Assembly (NCBI RefSeq): GCF_030410515.1
Contig: NZ_JAUHHD010000003.1
Coordinates: 310,001-374,000, forward strand
DNA from: Arthrobacter sp. YD4
GTDB taxonomy: Bacteria; Actinomycetota; Actinomycetes; Actinomycetales; Micrococcaceae
Direction of reading: 5' to 3'
DNA length: 64,000 nucleotides
Shown piece after piece: positions 53,368-62,091 of this stretch; the first letter of the stretch is position 1; every line of letters starts with the position of its first letter. Under the pieces are notes generated by a model. The model had not been told where the DNA came from, ran no database searches, and saw only the letters and a list, made by a program, of their open reading frames with translations. The position numbers and the translations under genes are program-made.

Positions 53368-53534
53368 CTCTGCCGCGGTCCAGGGCATCCTCGCAACCAG
53401 CTGGCAGAGACGGGGAAACCAATCGCGACCTGCCCACGGGCGGGTCTTGGGGTGAAGCCGCGCAGTGTCCGCCCAGACGGACCCGCGGCCGGGTGTCTCC
53501 CATCCGAATCCGACAGCTCACCTCGCAGGCTTTG
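53368..53534 (+). promoter_or_regulatory. c-di-AMP riboswitch (ydaO/yuaA type)
   Basis: The leader of the NlpC/P60-like gene has the ydaO motif: an outer stem CTCTGCC (53368-53374) with GGCAGAG (53403-53409), then the near-invariant GGGGAAACCAAT and GGGGTGAA, and the very conserved end CATCCGAATCCGACAGCTCACC followed by TCGCAGGC; I show the end in two parts. c-di-AMP binding usually turns the gene off. In actinobacteria this class precedes cell-wall hydrolases. Limits are approximate; a separate hairpin lies at 53320-53350. Confidence 0.88.
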
Positions 53535-53547
53535 GGAGAGGTACATC

Positions 53548-54309
53548 ATGACTTCACGCTCTACTGACGCGCGCCCCGGCACCACCGCAACCACCGGTCG
53601 GGGTGCCGCCTTCGCCGCGGCGACCGGCACAGTGGGCCGGCAGGCCGCCGTCGTCCTCGCCGCCTCCGGCCTGGTCCTGACCAGCGGAATGGCGGCCAAC
53701 GCCGCCGGCAACGTCCCCGCCGAACGGGAATCCGCACCCGTCTCGCACGCCGACGTCGCCGGCAAGGTTACCGCCCCGGTGACCGCCGACTCCGCCGTGC
53801 AGATCAGCTTCGACCGCCCGGCCGTGGCCACCACCCCTGCGCCCGTCGTCGAGGCCCCGGCTCCGGCACCTGCCGCCGCGCCCGCCGTTGCCAAGGCCCC
53901 CGTGGCCCAGGCCCCGGCCGCCCCGGTGGCGAAGGTGACCGTCCAGGCCGCCGCCCCGGCTCCGGCTCCGGCCGCCGCCCCCGCCGGTGGCGTCAACGCC
54001 GCCATGCTTTCCGCCGCGTACAGCCAGATCGGCATCACGCAGGATTGCACCGCCATGGTGGAGAAGGCGCTCGGCGCCGCAGGCATCCCGGTGGGCGACC
54101 TCGGCCCGCAGCAGTTCCTCAACTACGGCAAGGTCGTCTCCGACCCGCAGCCGGGCGACATGATCGTCCAGTCCGGCCACGTCGCCATCTACGCCGGCAA
54201 CGGCCAGGCGATCAGCGGCGGCATGAACGGCTCCAACCAGACGATCGTCCACCCGCTGTCCTGGCTGACCGCCACCGGCGGCGTGACCTTCGTCCGCGCC
54301 GGGGCCTAG
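53548..54309 (+). CDS. Secreted NlpC/P60-like cell-wall hydrolase
   Basis: A 253-residue exported protein with a Thr/Arg-rich start, a hydrophobic segment (about 33-54, AAVVLAASGLVLTSGMAANA) likely to be a signal helix, a long Pro/Ala-rich linker (about 85-148) and a C-terminal domain (about 150-253) of the NlpC/P60 type: catalytic Cys in DCTAMVEKAL and His in GHVAIYAGNG. Such enzymes cut peptidoglycan stem peptides. The ATG at 53548 follows GGGAGAGG. The c-di-AMP riboswitch immediately upstream ties its expression to wall or osmotic state. Confidence 0.9.
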   Translation: MTSRSTDARPGTTATTGRGAAFAAATGTVGRQAAVVLAASGLVLTSGMAANAAGNVPAERESAPVSHADVAGKVTAPVTADSAVQISFDRPAVATTPAPVVEAPAPAPAAAPAVAKAPVAQAPAAPVAKVTVQAAAPAPAPAAAPAGGVNAAMLSAAYSQIGITQDCTAMVEKALGAAGIPVGDLGPQQFLNYGKVVSDPQPGDMIVQSGHVAIYAGNGQAISGGMNGSNQTIVHPLSWLTATGGVTFVRAGA

Positions 54310-54345
54310 CCCGCGCGTTCAGCAGCAACGTTCAGTAGTACCGGG

Positions 54346-54390
54346 CCGGCGCCCGGCAGCCCCTCACGGCTGCCGGGCGCCGGTTTCGTT
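54346..54390 (+). terminator. Terminator after the NlpC/P60 gene, overlapping the convergent gene end
   Basis: CCGGCGCCCGGCAGC (54346-54360) pairs with GCTGCCGGGCGCCGG (54369-54383), a 15-bp perfect stem, followed by TTTCGTT. It overlaps the last codons of the gene on the other strand (54364-54990). Confidence 0.82.
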
Positions 54391-54990
54391 GTCTGAGGTT
54401 TTGTCGTCTGCGCTCTGGTCCGTCGCGTCGGGATTCGCCGCGTACCGCAGGAGGACCACGCCATTGCCGAACGTCCGGGTCTCCAGTAGCGTCAGGTCGG
54501 TTGGCGCGGCGGCGGCCTTGAACAGCGGCGTTCCCCGGCCCACCAGCACGGGGTGGACGTAGATCCAGTACTCGTCGATCAGCCCGAGCCGGCGGAAGGA
54601 ATCGGCCAGCTCCGCCCCGCCCAGGGCCAGGTCGCCGCCGGGGGCGGCCTTGAGCGCCCGCACCTGCCCGGCGTCGACGTCGCGCACCACCGTGGTGTTC
54701 CAGCCGGCCTTCGGCAGGGTGCGGGAGTAGACGTACTTGGGCATCTCCCGCCAGATGGCGGCGAAGTCCGCGACGGCGGGCGGGCAGTCCGGGTCCTGGT
54801 CCGCCGTGGGCCAGAACCCGGCCATCAGCTCGTAGGTGATCCGGCCGTCGAGGAAAGCGCCCATGGTGCGCAACTGGTCGTTGAAGTGCTCGTGCAGTTT
54901 GGCATCAACCCGGTGCCAGCTGAGGTCCGCGTGCGGGCCCTCCATGAAGCCGTCGAGGGAGACCTGGAAGGACAGGATGATCTTCCGCAA
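54364..54990 (-). CDS. Dihydrofolate-reductase-like (RibD C-terminal) protein
   Basis: A 208-residue protein with the RibD/DHFR-like fold: RKIILSFQVSLDGFMEGP at the start, GAFLDGRITYELMAGFWP, LALGGAELADSFRRLGLID and YWIYVHPVLVGRGTPLF. Many actinobacterial members are uncharacterised reductases, not true folate enzymes. The Gln/Asp-rich tail is unrelated. It starts nine bases after the cupin gene stop, so both are in one operon. Confidence 0.88.
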   Translation of the reverse strand: MRKIILSFQVSLDGFMEGPHADLSWHRVDAKLHEHFNDQLRTMGAFLDGRITYELMAGFWPTADQDPDCPPAVADFAAIWREMPKYVYSRTLPKAGWNTTVVRDVDAGQVRALKAAPGGDLALGGAELADSFRRLGLIDEYWIYVHPVLVGRGTPLFKAAAAPTDLTLLETRTFGNGVVLLRYAANPDATDQSADDKTSDNETGARQP

Positions 54991-54999
54991 GGATCCGCC

Positions 55000-55377
55000 C
55001 TATCCGCCGGGCTTCGCGTAGCCCGCGGCGCTGACGAATTCGATCCCCACGAACGGATCCCCGCCCTCGACCCACGCGTCGTGCCCCGGCGGGATGGTGT
55101 AGGAGTGGCCGCCGGCGATTTCCGCCCGGTTGCCGTCGGTGGTCTCGACGGTGAGTCTGCCGGAAACACAGAAGCCGACGTGGCTTAGCTGGCACATTTC
55201 GGTGTGGACCACCGGTTTGATGCAGTCGGACCAGCGCCAGCCCGGCTGGAACGTGAAACGGCCGATTGTGTAGTCGTCGAGGGTGACAATATCCACCTCG
55301 GTCTTGTCCGGGCGGCGTTTTTCGTCCGGCATGTCATGGGACTTCACCTGCAACTGGGAAACAGCGACAGCAGGCAT
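55000..55377 (-). CDS. Cupin-domain protein
   Basis: A 125-residue single-domain cupin. The core reads GWRWSDCIKPVVHTEMCQLSHVGFCVSG for the first motif and GGHSYTIPPGHDAWVEGGDPF for the second, with some of the usual metal His replaced by others (shown as two parts). It could bind a metal or a small ligand. The RibD-like gene follows by nine bases. Function unknown. Confidence 0.8.
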   Translation of the reverse strand: MPAVAVSQLQVKSHDMPDEKRRPDKTEVDIVTLDDYTIGRFTFQPGWRWSDCIKPVVHTEMCQLSHVGFCVSGRLTVETTDGNRAEIAGGHSYTIPPGHDAWVEGGDPFVGIEFVSAAGYAKPGG

Positions 55378-55461
55378 CGCTCTGCCTCTTTCCTTAGGGA
55401 ATGGTAACTACGGACAAGGCCTACGATCCTCGCTTGCGCAGGGGTTGTCGATACGGTTTTC

Positions 55462-56559
55462 CTAGAAGCCGGAGGAGCTTCCGGAGCCGGAAAAGCTGCC
55501 CCCGCCGACGCCGTACCCCGTGGTGCCGCCCCGGGCCGAATTGATGCTGGTCACCCCGGTGGTGAAGCCGGAGGAGAACGCGGGAACGGAGAAGAAATAG
55601 GTGGACGGGTAGACCGTGCCAAGGATGCTGGGCTCGTAGCCGGGCCGCTTCCTGCCGCCCGTGCCGGACCGGGCCTCTTCCATCTCCCGGCGCATCAGCC
55701 GCGCCTCCCGTTCGGTGCGGGCGAAACCCTCGATCACGGTCTCCGCGTGCCGGTTCAGCAGTTCGGTCAGTTCCGTGCGGGCGTCCCGGAGCCGGTCCAG
55801 CGCATCCTCCGGGCCGAGGGTGCCGCCCGCGAGATCCGCGGTCCAGCCCTCCATGTCGCCCTGGTTGCGGTCGCGGAAGGACCGCAGCGCGGCGGCGGTC
55901 GCCGAGTCGCCCGCGCCGTGGCTCTTGCGGAGGAGGTCCTCGATGCCGGCCAGGTCCCGCCGAAAGGGAGCGAGCTGGCGGTCCCATGCGGTGGGCCAGA
56001 GCGGGCTCCGGTTCAGCAGCGCGTTCGCGTCGGAGATGACGTCATCCAGGGCGTCCAGTTCCGCGGCCGCGTCCGCGAACTGCCGGGCCAGCGCCAGGGA
56101 CGAGCGTTTCCCTTGCTGCCGTCGGGTGAGGGCGTGGACCCGGTTGGAGAGCGCCGTCGCTGCATCGTACCGGCCGAGGAAACTGCGGTGCTTTTCCAGC
56201 ACCGTGCCGCCGTAGCGGGAGGCGGCGGGGATGGTGCCGGCATTGAGTTCGGTGACCGGCAGGTCCATGCTCACCCGGGCGTAGGCGGCATCTCCCTTTG
56301 CGGTCTCCCGGCGGCACCCCACCCGGGTGCGCCAGCGGACCAGGAGCCAGGCGGCGGCCCCGGCGGCGGCGAGTCCCGCGCCGATCCACAGGGAAATGAG
56401 GAACGCGGCGCTGCGGTACCAGGGCTGGTTGATCAGTTCCGCGCCGCGGCGGATGCCGGCGATGGTCCCGTCCGTCCACTGCGCGTCGCGGAGCAGGTCC
56501 TTGGACGCGTCCTGGATGTCCGTCCGTGCCCCGGGGGAGACCTTCCGGTCCTCACCCAT
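55462..56559 (-). pseudogene. DUF5129-like protein, C-terminal part, separated by an in-frame stop
   Basis: This 365-residue frame continues the reading frame of 56560-57030 with only a TAA between (ACC TAA ATG GGT). It starts GEDRKVSPGARTDIQDASKD, has a membrane helix near residues 50-72, a long helical charged region, and ends in a Gly/Ser-rich tail (GYGVGGGSFSGSGSSSGF). The joined product would be a normal-length DUF5129 protein (about 520 residues). Possible readings are a nonsense mutation, a sequencing error, or restart at the ATG, which lacks a good ribosome site. I call it a pseudogene half with caution. Confidence 0.7.
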
Positions 56560-57030
56560 TTAGGTGCCGACGTGGCGGCCCACCGGGTCCAGCGCGAAAA
56601 TGAACAGCCCGTCCGCCCACTTCTGACCGTCGGGACTGATCCAGTCCGGGTGCTCCGCCCGGGCGTAGCGCAACACCTCCTCATTCAGGTTGTCCGAGGC
56701 CGTGCCGTTGTACGTGTAGACCGCGACCTTGGTGGGCTGGTAGAACTCGATCCGCCGGACCGCCGGCAGGAGCGTGGCGAGGTCCAGGACGCCCGCCCGG
56801 TCTACGACGACGACGTCGGTGGGCGTGGTGCCGGTGTGGACTAGGTATGTGCGGACTTCTCCCGTGCGGACTACTCCTGCGGGGACGGCGGCGGTGGTGG
56901 TGCCCGTGACGATCGCCGCAGCCGATGCCGCGGCCGTCGCTCCGGTCGCGGCGGGTCCCAGGATGAGCGTCAGGGCGAGGGCCGCGGCGAGTGCCAGGAA
57001 CGCGGCAAACCTGGCGGTAAAGGTCCCCAT
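56560..57030 (-). pseudogene. DUF5129-like protein, N-terminal part, ends at the in-frame TAA
   Basis: The 156-residue fragment has a signal or anchor helix (FAAFLALAAALALTLILGP) and a TPM-like domain (VVVDRAGVLDLATLLPAVRR, then VAVYTYNGTASDNLNEEVL and GLFIFALDPVGRHVG). The domain normally runs on into a Tyr-MGEDRK continuation, as seen in the next frame at 56559. The stop falls at the last residue of the domain. The ATG at 57030 or 57042 is the start; the frame beyond is not family-like. Confidence 0.7.
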
Positions 57031-57142
57031 CGGTCCCACCATCTGCAGAAGGCGTGTTGTCCCAGACTCGCAGCGGACCGGCCGGGCCGAAAGGGTCCAA
57101 AGACACCATGACCGGTGCGGGTTGTCCTCGCATACTGTCGGC

Positions 57143-57598
57143 ATGAGCCAGCCGAAGCCGGACCGGGTCCTCGTGGGCATCGCCGCGGCCATCGTGCTGC
57201 TGATCGTCGCGGCCCTGGTGGCCGTGCTGCTGCGCGGACAGCCGCGTCCGCTGGACCCGGGCACTCCCTCCGGCGTGGTCCAGCAATACAGCAAGGCCGT
57301 GGTGGAGGGCGACCTGACGGCGGCGCAGGGCTACTTGACCGAGAACGCCAAGTCCCGGTGCACGGGCTACTTCGGGACGGTTCAGGCGGCCCGGGTGGTG
57401 CTGGTGGGCTCCACCGAGCGGGGGCCCACCGCCACCGTGCGGGTCTCCATCGTCCACCCCGCCGGGGAAGGCCCCTTCGGTCCCTCCGAATTCACCGAGG
57501 ACGGGGTATTCGTGCTGGTGCGCTCCGGCACGGGCTGGTCCATCGACGACCTTCCCTACAGTCTGCAGGCCTGCACCGGCGGGACACCGGTCAAATGA
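57143..57598 (+). CDS. Membrane-anchored hypothetical protein
   Basis: A 151-residue protein with one N-terminal membrane helix (about residues 10-30, VGIAAAIVLLIVAALVAVLL) and an outer domain with a predicted alpha-beta pattern (GVVQQYSKAVVEGDLTAAQGYL, then CTGYFGTVQAARVVLVGS). The shape is like Mce-associated or lumazine-binding-type lipid or small-ligand domains. The stop overlaps the next start (ATGA), so the two genes are coupled. No family name is offered. Confidence 0.72.
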   Translation: MSQPKPDRVLVGIAAAIVLLIVAALVAVLLRGQPRPLDPGTPSGVVQQYSKAVVEGDLTAAQGYLTENAKSRCTGYFGTVQAARVVLVGSTERGPTATVRVSIVHPAGEGPFGPSEFTEDGVFVLVRSGTGWSIDDLPYSLQACTGGTPVK

Positions 57599-59316
57599 CC
57601 ACAACGCCGGTCCGGGTTCCCGCCGGAAGTACCGCCCAGGCCAAGGTCCGCCGGCTGGTGGTGTACGTGCTGCTGGCGGCCCTGGTGGTGATCGCCGCCA
57701 ACGGGGCCGGCGGCCTGCTGGAACGCGCACTGACCGCCGGGCAGGTCCTGGCCGGTGAAGGGGTCGCCGGGCTGGCGCTGTCCCTGGCGTTCGCACTCGT
57801 GGGTGGGCCGCTGGCGGCGCTGCTTTGGTGGCTGGTGTGGCGCCGCCTGGGTGCGGAGGCCGAACGTGCGGCGCCGTCGTGGGGTCTCTATGTCAGCGCC
57901 CTCTATACGCTGTCGCTGCTGATCTCCACCACCTCCCTCCTGGCCGCGGCGTCGTCGCTGGTCACGGAGCCCCAGCCGCAGTGGCGCCCGCCCCTCGCGG
58001 TGGGGGTCACCTGGTTCCTGGTGTGGGTGTGGCACCGGTGGATGTGGCGGCACCCGGCCAAGGGGCCCCTGGCACTCGCGCAGGTACCGGGGGTCATCGG
58101 AACGACGGCGGGGCTGGCGATCGGGGCGGGCGCGGCGGTGGCGGCCCTCTCCGGGCTGTTCGACGTCGCCCTGCGCGGCTCTATGGAACTGACCGGCGCC
58201 GCGGACCCATGGTGGCGGGCCGTCCTGGGGAACACGGTGTGGGCCGCCGGGGGCGCGCTGGTGTGGTGGTGGCACTGGTTCCGCGGCGGGGCCCACAGGC
58301 TCAGGGGCGGCTTCGCCGACGTGGCCCTGCTGCTGGCGGGCGTCCTCGCCGCCGGATTGCTGGCGCTCGGGGGTGCCGGGACGGTGCTGTTCGTGCTGCT
58401 GCGGCTCGCGTTCGACCGCACCGAGACGCTGACCGGCTTGCTGTCTCCCCTCGGCGCAGCGCTCGCCGCCGCCGCCGTCGGCGCCCTTGTCTGGCGGTAC
58501 CACCGGGCGGCGGCACGCGGCCGTTCGCTTCGGGTCAGGCAGGCCGGGACCCTGATCACGTCGGGGGTGGCGCTGGCGGCCGCCGCATCAGGGATCGGCG
58601 TGGTGCTCAACGCCGCGCTCTCCCTGGCGGTGTCCCCGTTGGCGGAGACGCCACCGGGCGAGGGACCCGGCGGCGGGAGTGCCCTGACCCTGCTGCTGGG
58701 CGGGATCAGTTCGCTCGCCGTGGGCGGCCTGGTCTGGTGGCGCACCTGGCGGCCCCGGGAGCAACACGGAACACAGGGCGTCACGCCCGGCCGGCGGGTC
58801 TACCTGGTGACCGTCTTCGGGCTCAGTGCGGCGGTGGCGCTGGTGGCCCTGCTGGTCATTGGCTACCGGCTCTTCGAACTGGCGCTCGCGGACATCACCG
58901 GCGGCAGCGTGGTGGACAGGATCCGCGCCCCGCTGGGCTGGCTGGTGGCAGCGGGGCTGGCCTCCGGCTACCACTTCTCCGTCTGGCGGCAGGCCAGGAC
59001 CCTCAAGGACTCCGAGGCACCAGCGGCCCGTCCCCGCATCGGGAGAATCATCCTGGTCACCGCCGCGGACCCCGAACCGCTCCGCCGGATTCTCGAGGAA
59101 CAGACCGGGGCGCCGGTCACCGTGTGGCGCCGGGCCGGCGTCATCCCGTCCGGTGTCGCCCCTGATGCTGCCCCGACCGGTGCGGTGCTGCCCGCCGTCG
59201 CCGACGTTGCCGCCCCGCCGACGCTCGCCGGCGCGCTCGCCGGGATCAGCGCGCCGCGGGTGCTGGTCATCGCCGACACCCCGGACTCCGCCCAGGTCAT
59301 CGCCCTCCGCGACTGA
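57595..59316 (+). CDS. DUF5671-like multi-span membrane protein
   Basis: A 573-residue membrane protein with roughly twelve to fourteen helices, arranged as repeats that look like the DUF5671 unit (for example VYVLLAALVVIAANGAGGLL, PLGAALAAAAVGALVWRYH and WLVAAGLASGYHFSVWRQA) each followed by WRR or WHR-type charged turns. The end (about residues 495-573) is a soluble domain (RIGRIILVTAADPEPLRRIL). The ATG at 57595 overlaps the preceding stop by four bases. Function unknown; one operon with the 57143 gene. Confidence 0.75.
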   Translation: MTTTPVRVPAGSTAQAKVRRLVVYVLLAALVVIAANGAGGLLERALTAGQVLAGEGVAGLALSLAFALVGGPLAALLWWLVWRRLGAEAERAAPSWGLYVSALYTLSLLISTTSLLAAASSLVTEPQPQWRPPLAVGVTWFLVWVWHRWMWRHPAKGPLALAQVPGVIGTTAGLAIGAGAAVAALSGLFDVALRGSMELTGAADPWWRAVLGNTVWAAGGALVWWWHWFRGGAHRLRGGFADVALLLAGVLAAGLLALGGAGTVLFVLLRLAFDRTETLTGLLSPLGAALAAAAVGALVWRYHRAAARGRSLRVRQAGTLITSGVALAAAASGIGVVLNAALSLAVSPLAETPPGEGPGGGSALTLLLGGISSLAVGGLVWWRTWRPREQHGTQGVTPGRRVYLVTVFGLSAAVALVALLVIGYRLFELALADITGGSVVDRIRAPLGWLVAAGLASGYHFSVWRQARTLKDSEAPAARPRIGRIILVTAADPEPLRRILEEQTGAPVTVWRRAGVIPSGVAPDAAPTGAVLPAVADVAAPPTLAGALAGISAPRVLVIADTPDSAQVIALRD

Positions 59317-59329
59317 CGGCGTCGGACGC

Positions 59330-60421
59330 CTACCGGGTATCGTCCCCGGGCGGCTGGCCAAACGTCCCCGCGGCCCGGGACCCGGCCACCGCACTTGCCC
59401 CGATCGTGACCAACGCGCCCAGCAGCAGGGCCGCGTCTTCGCCCGGAAGCAGGACATTCAGCTGGGCGCCGATGCTGGCCGCCGCCACCGGGATGCCCAG
59501 CTGCGCCGCGGACATGACTCCCAGCGGCAGCGGCAGGCCCACCGCCCTGAGACCGGCGTGCAGCGCGACGGTCCCCAGCCCCAACGCCAGTCCGAGAGCC
59601 ACCATCTCCGGCCGGCCGGCCAGGTCGCGCAGGTTCAGGGTGGCACCCAGCCAGACGAAGAACACCGGCCCCAGGAACCCGTCGCTGACGGCGAACAGCT
59701 GGCGGGCCAAGCGCCGTGGTTCCCCGACGGCCGCGACCACCAGCCCGAAGGAGAAGCCCGCCAGCATCACCGACACCCGGCCCAGGTTCGCGATGCCGGC
59801 CAGGGCGAAGAGCAGCGCCAGCTGGATCCGTAGTTCCAGGGCGAACTTCCGCTGCTCGGAGAGCCGGTGTACGCGCTGGCGGGTGCCCCTGCGCTCCAAG
59901 GCGCGCAGGCCGAAGAAGAGGACGACGGCGGCCGCGGCCACGGCGAGAGCCCCCAACGCGCCGCGGGCCGCGTTCGGCGGGTCCAGTGCCAGCGGCAACG
60001 CGACGATGCAGGCGATGTCGGCGATGGCCACCTGCGCCATCATGGCAACGACGTGCGGCCCGCTCAGGCGCAGCGAGTCCACGATCGGCAGCACCAGGGC
60101 GGCGGAGGAGGACGCCAGCAGCACCACGTAGAGCGGGGCGTGTCCGGTGCCGAAGAGCAGCCCCAGGCCGGTGCCTGCTGCCGCTGCGGCCGCGGCGGCC
60201 AGCACCGCCCGTCCCGCCCCGCGCCCCAGGGCCGGCCGGATCACCGGGTCCCGGACCGGGACGTGGGTACCAGCGACGAACATCATCAGGGCGAACCCGA
60301 TATTGGCGAGCAGGCTGAACGTGGGGTCCAGCACCACCGGCAGATGCCAGCGGACCGGCAGGGCCAGCAACGGACCGGCCAGTGCGACGACGGCGATCAG
60401 CGCCAGGGTCAGGAAGCTCAC
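59330..60421 (-). CDS. Cation/proton antiporter (CPA2-like) with short N-terminal region
   Basis: A 363-residue membrane protein related to KefB/NapA-like antiporters, with about eleven helices and GTHVPVRDPVIRPALG plus VAIADIACIVALPLAL. The GTG at 60421 follows GGGGAGGA; the frame to 60544 is not family-like. Homologues I recall have a GELxAGxxxG segment of about 20 residues after WHLPVV; here the sequence runs straight from WHLPVVL to DPTFSLLANIG. A deletion in helix 2 is suspected, so transport activity may be lost. No KTN-type regulator is fused at the end. Confidence 0.8.
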   Translation of the reverse strand: MSFLTLALIAVVALAGPLLALPVRWHLPVVLDPTFSLLANIGFALMMFVAGTHVPVRDPVIRPALGRGAGRAVLAAAAAAAAGTGLGLLFGTGHAPLYVVLLASSSAALVLPIVDSLRLSGPHVVAMMAQVAIADIACIVALPLALDPPNAARGALGALAVAAAAVVLFFGLRALERRGTRQRVHRLSEQRKFALELRIQLALLFALAGIANLGRVSVMLAGFSFGLVVAAVGEPRRLARQLFAVSDGFLGPVFFVWLGATLNLRDLAGRPEMVALGLALGLGTVALHAGLRAVGLPLPLGVMSAAQLGIPVAAASIGAQLNVLLPGEDAALLLGALVTIGASAVAGSRAAGTFGQPPGDDTR

Positions 60422-60612
60422 GCGGCCCGGTCCTCCCCGGGTCCGGCCCCGCCGGGATATCTCAGCATGGACTGAGAGTAGTCCCGCCGGGCCTTTCGGG
60501 TCCCGTTTCCCGCTCCGCCTTCCAGGCTGGGAAATTGCCAGCAATTTCCCAGCCTGCGTGGATAAGGTCCCGGAGGCGGTCCGCTCCGCCGTGTGATCAC
60601 CAAGGAGGATGC

Positions 60613-60999
60613 GTGGGCCCCATCAAGAGTCTCTGGGCAATGGTCCAGGGCGACCCTGTCTTCATGCGGCGCGTGAACGGCTGGCTGGCGATCATCTGGA
60701 TCCTGATGATCCCGATCTCGCTGATGATGGGCTGGCTGGACTCGGTGGTCTACGTCTCGGCCCTCTCGCTCTGGGCACTGGTATCAGGACACTGGTCCGC
60801 GTGGCAGGCTGCCCGGGTGGAAGTGGCGCAGATGGAGGACGCCAAGCGCCGCGACAAGGAAGACCTGGTGGCCGAAGTGGTAGAGGCCCTCCTGGCCCGG
60901 ACCAACGTGGAACCCGCCGGCGCCCCGGCCTGCGACTGTGCGGAGAAGCGCGCGGGGACCAGCCCGGCGAAGCGTGTGGAGACCAGCGCCGCGCCGTAA
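60613..60999 (+). CDS. Two-helix membrane hypothetical protein
   Basis: A 128-residue protein with two hydrophobic helices (about residues 24-40 and 43-60: LAIIWILMIPISLMM, then VVYVSALSLWALVSG) and an acidic, Glu/Arg-rich helical tail followed by a Cys-containing end (CDCAEK). The GTG follows AAGGAGG. It looks like small proteins between other genes in Arthrobacter, of unknown function, and is followed by the convergent two-component system. Confidence 0.72.
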   Translation: MGPIKSLWAMVQGDPVFMRRVNGWLAIIWILMIPISLMMGWLDSVVYVSALSLWALVSGHWSAWQAARVEVAQMEDAKRRDKEDLVAEVVEALLARTNVEPAGAPACDCAEKRAGTSPAKRVETSAAP

Positions 61000-61056
61000 G
61001 CGGCTGCATCCACGTTAGGCGGGCCGGTCAGGCCCCTTGAGCCCTGCTGTGGCTGC

Positions 61057-62061
61057 CTAGTCCGTCGCGGCCGGCAACTCGATCCGCAGCATTGTGCCCT
61101 CCGGACCGGTTCCCGCCACCGAAACCGTGCCGCCGGCGGCCATCGCGATCTCGCGCACCAGCGACAGCCCGATCCCGAAGCCGCGTCCGCCGTCGGACCC
61201 GGCGGGCCGGGCGGCGTGGACGAACCGGTCAAAGATACGGTCCTGGTCCACCCCGGTGATGCCCGGCCCGGTGTCGGAGACGGTGATGACGGCGGACCCG
61301 TCCTCCTCCGCGGTTCTAATCAGGACCCGGCCGCCGGACGGGGTGTGCGCCAGCGCGTTGTCCGCCAGGGCCAGCACCGCCCGCCGCAGGGCGTTGGCCT
61401 CGATCCGCGCCCGGGGGCGGCCATTGGCCTCGAAGCCGAGCATGATGCCCTTGCCGTCGGCCACCTGCCGCAGGCTCTCCGCGACGGACTCGGCGACGCC
61501 GGCCAGCTCCACCGGGGGAGCGCCGGGGTCCGGTGCCGCCGCCGTCGCAGCCAGCAACAGCTCGTTCACGATCCCGGTCAGTGTGGCCGTGTCCGCGCGG
61601 ATCCTGGCCAGGTTGCGCAGCGCCGTCGGATCTCCCTCCGCGTCACGCTGGGCCAGCTGGACGCGGGTATCCAGGATCGCCAGCGGGGTGCGCAGTTCGT
61701 GGCTGGCGTCCTGGACGAAGCGGCGCTGCAGCGCCAGGGCCTCGCCGAGGGGACGGATGGCGCTGCGGGCGCTGAGCCACCCCGCCAGTCCGGCCAGGGC
61801 GATTCCTGCCACACCGGCGATGATCATGGCCTCGAGGATGTCGCGCGAGTCCACATAGGCGTACGTTGTTCCGGCGCCCGTGGCCGGCAGTTGGGTGGGC
61901 TGGGACAGCTTGTGCACCAGATACGCGGTGGCCACCGCCAGGAGCGCCAGCACCAGCACGGCACTGACGGCGCTGATCCGTACGGCCACCTTCAGCGCCG
62001 CCCGGCGCAGCGTGATCTCGTCCGGGCTCGGCCCGGCCGCCGTTGCCTTACTCATGGACAC
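61057..62061 (-). CDS. Sensor histidine kinase
   Basis: A 334-residue kinase with two membrane helices (about 28-50 and 78-97) bracketing a short outer loop, a HAMP-like linker (SARSAIRPLGEALALQRR), the phospho-acceptor His in DASHELRTPLAILD and a complete ATPase domain (DNALAHTPSGGRVLI, SDTGPGI, GFGIGLSLVREIA). The outer loop is only about 27 residues, so it may sense the membrane or wall stress rather than a bound ligand. The start overlaps none; the response regulator lies 30 bases upstream in the same direction, so it is co-transcribed. Confidence 0.92.
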   Translation of the reverse strand: MSMSKATAAGPSPDEITLRRAALKVAVRISAVSAVLVLALLAVATAYLVHKLSQPTQLPATGAGTTYAYVDSRDILEAMIIAGVAGIALAGLAGWLSARSAIRPLGEALALQRRFVQDASHELRTPLAILDTRVQLAQRDAEGDPTALRNLARIRADTATLTGIVNELLLAATAAAPDPGAPPVELAGVAESVAESLRQVADGKGIMLGFEANGRPRARIEANALRRAVLALADNALAHTPSGGRVLIRTAEEDGSAVITVSDTGPGITGVDQDRIFDRFVHAARPAGSDGGRGFGIGLSLVREIAMAAGGTVSVAGTGPEGTMLRIELPAATD

Positions 62062-62091
62062 CCGCCCGTGGAAACCTGCTCATCAACCTGC

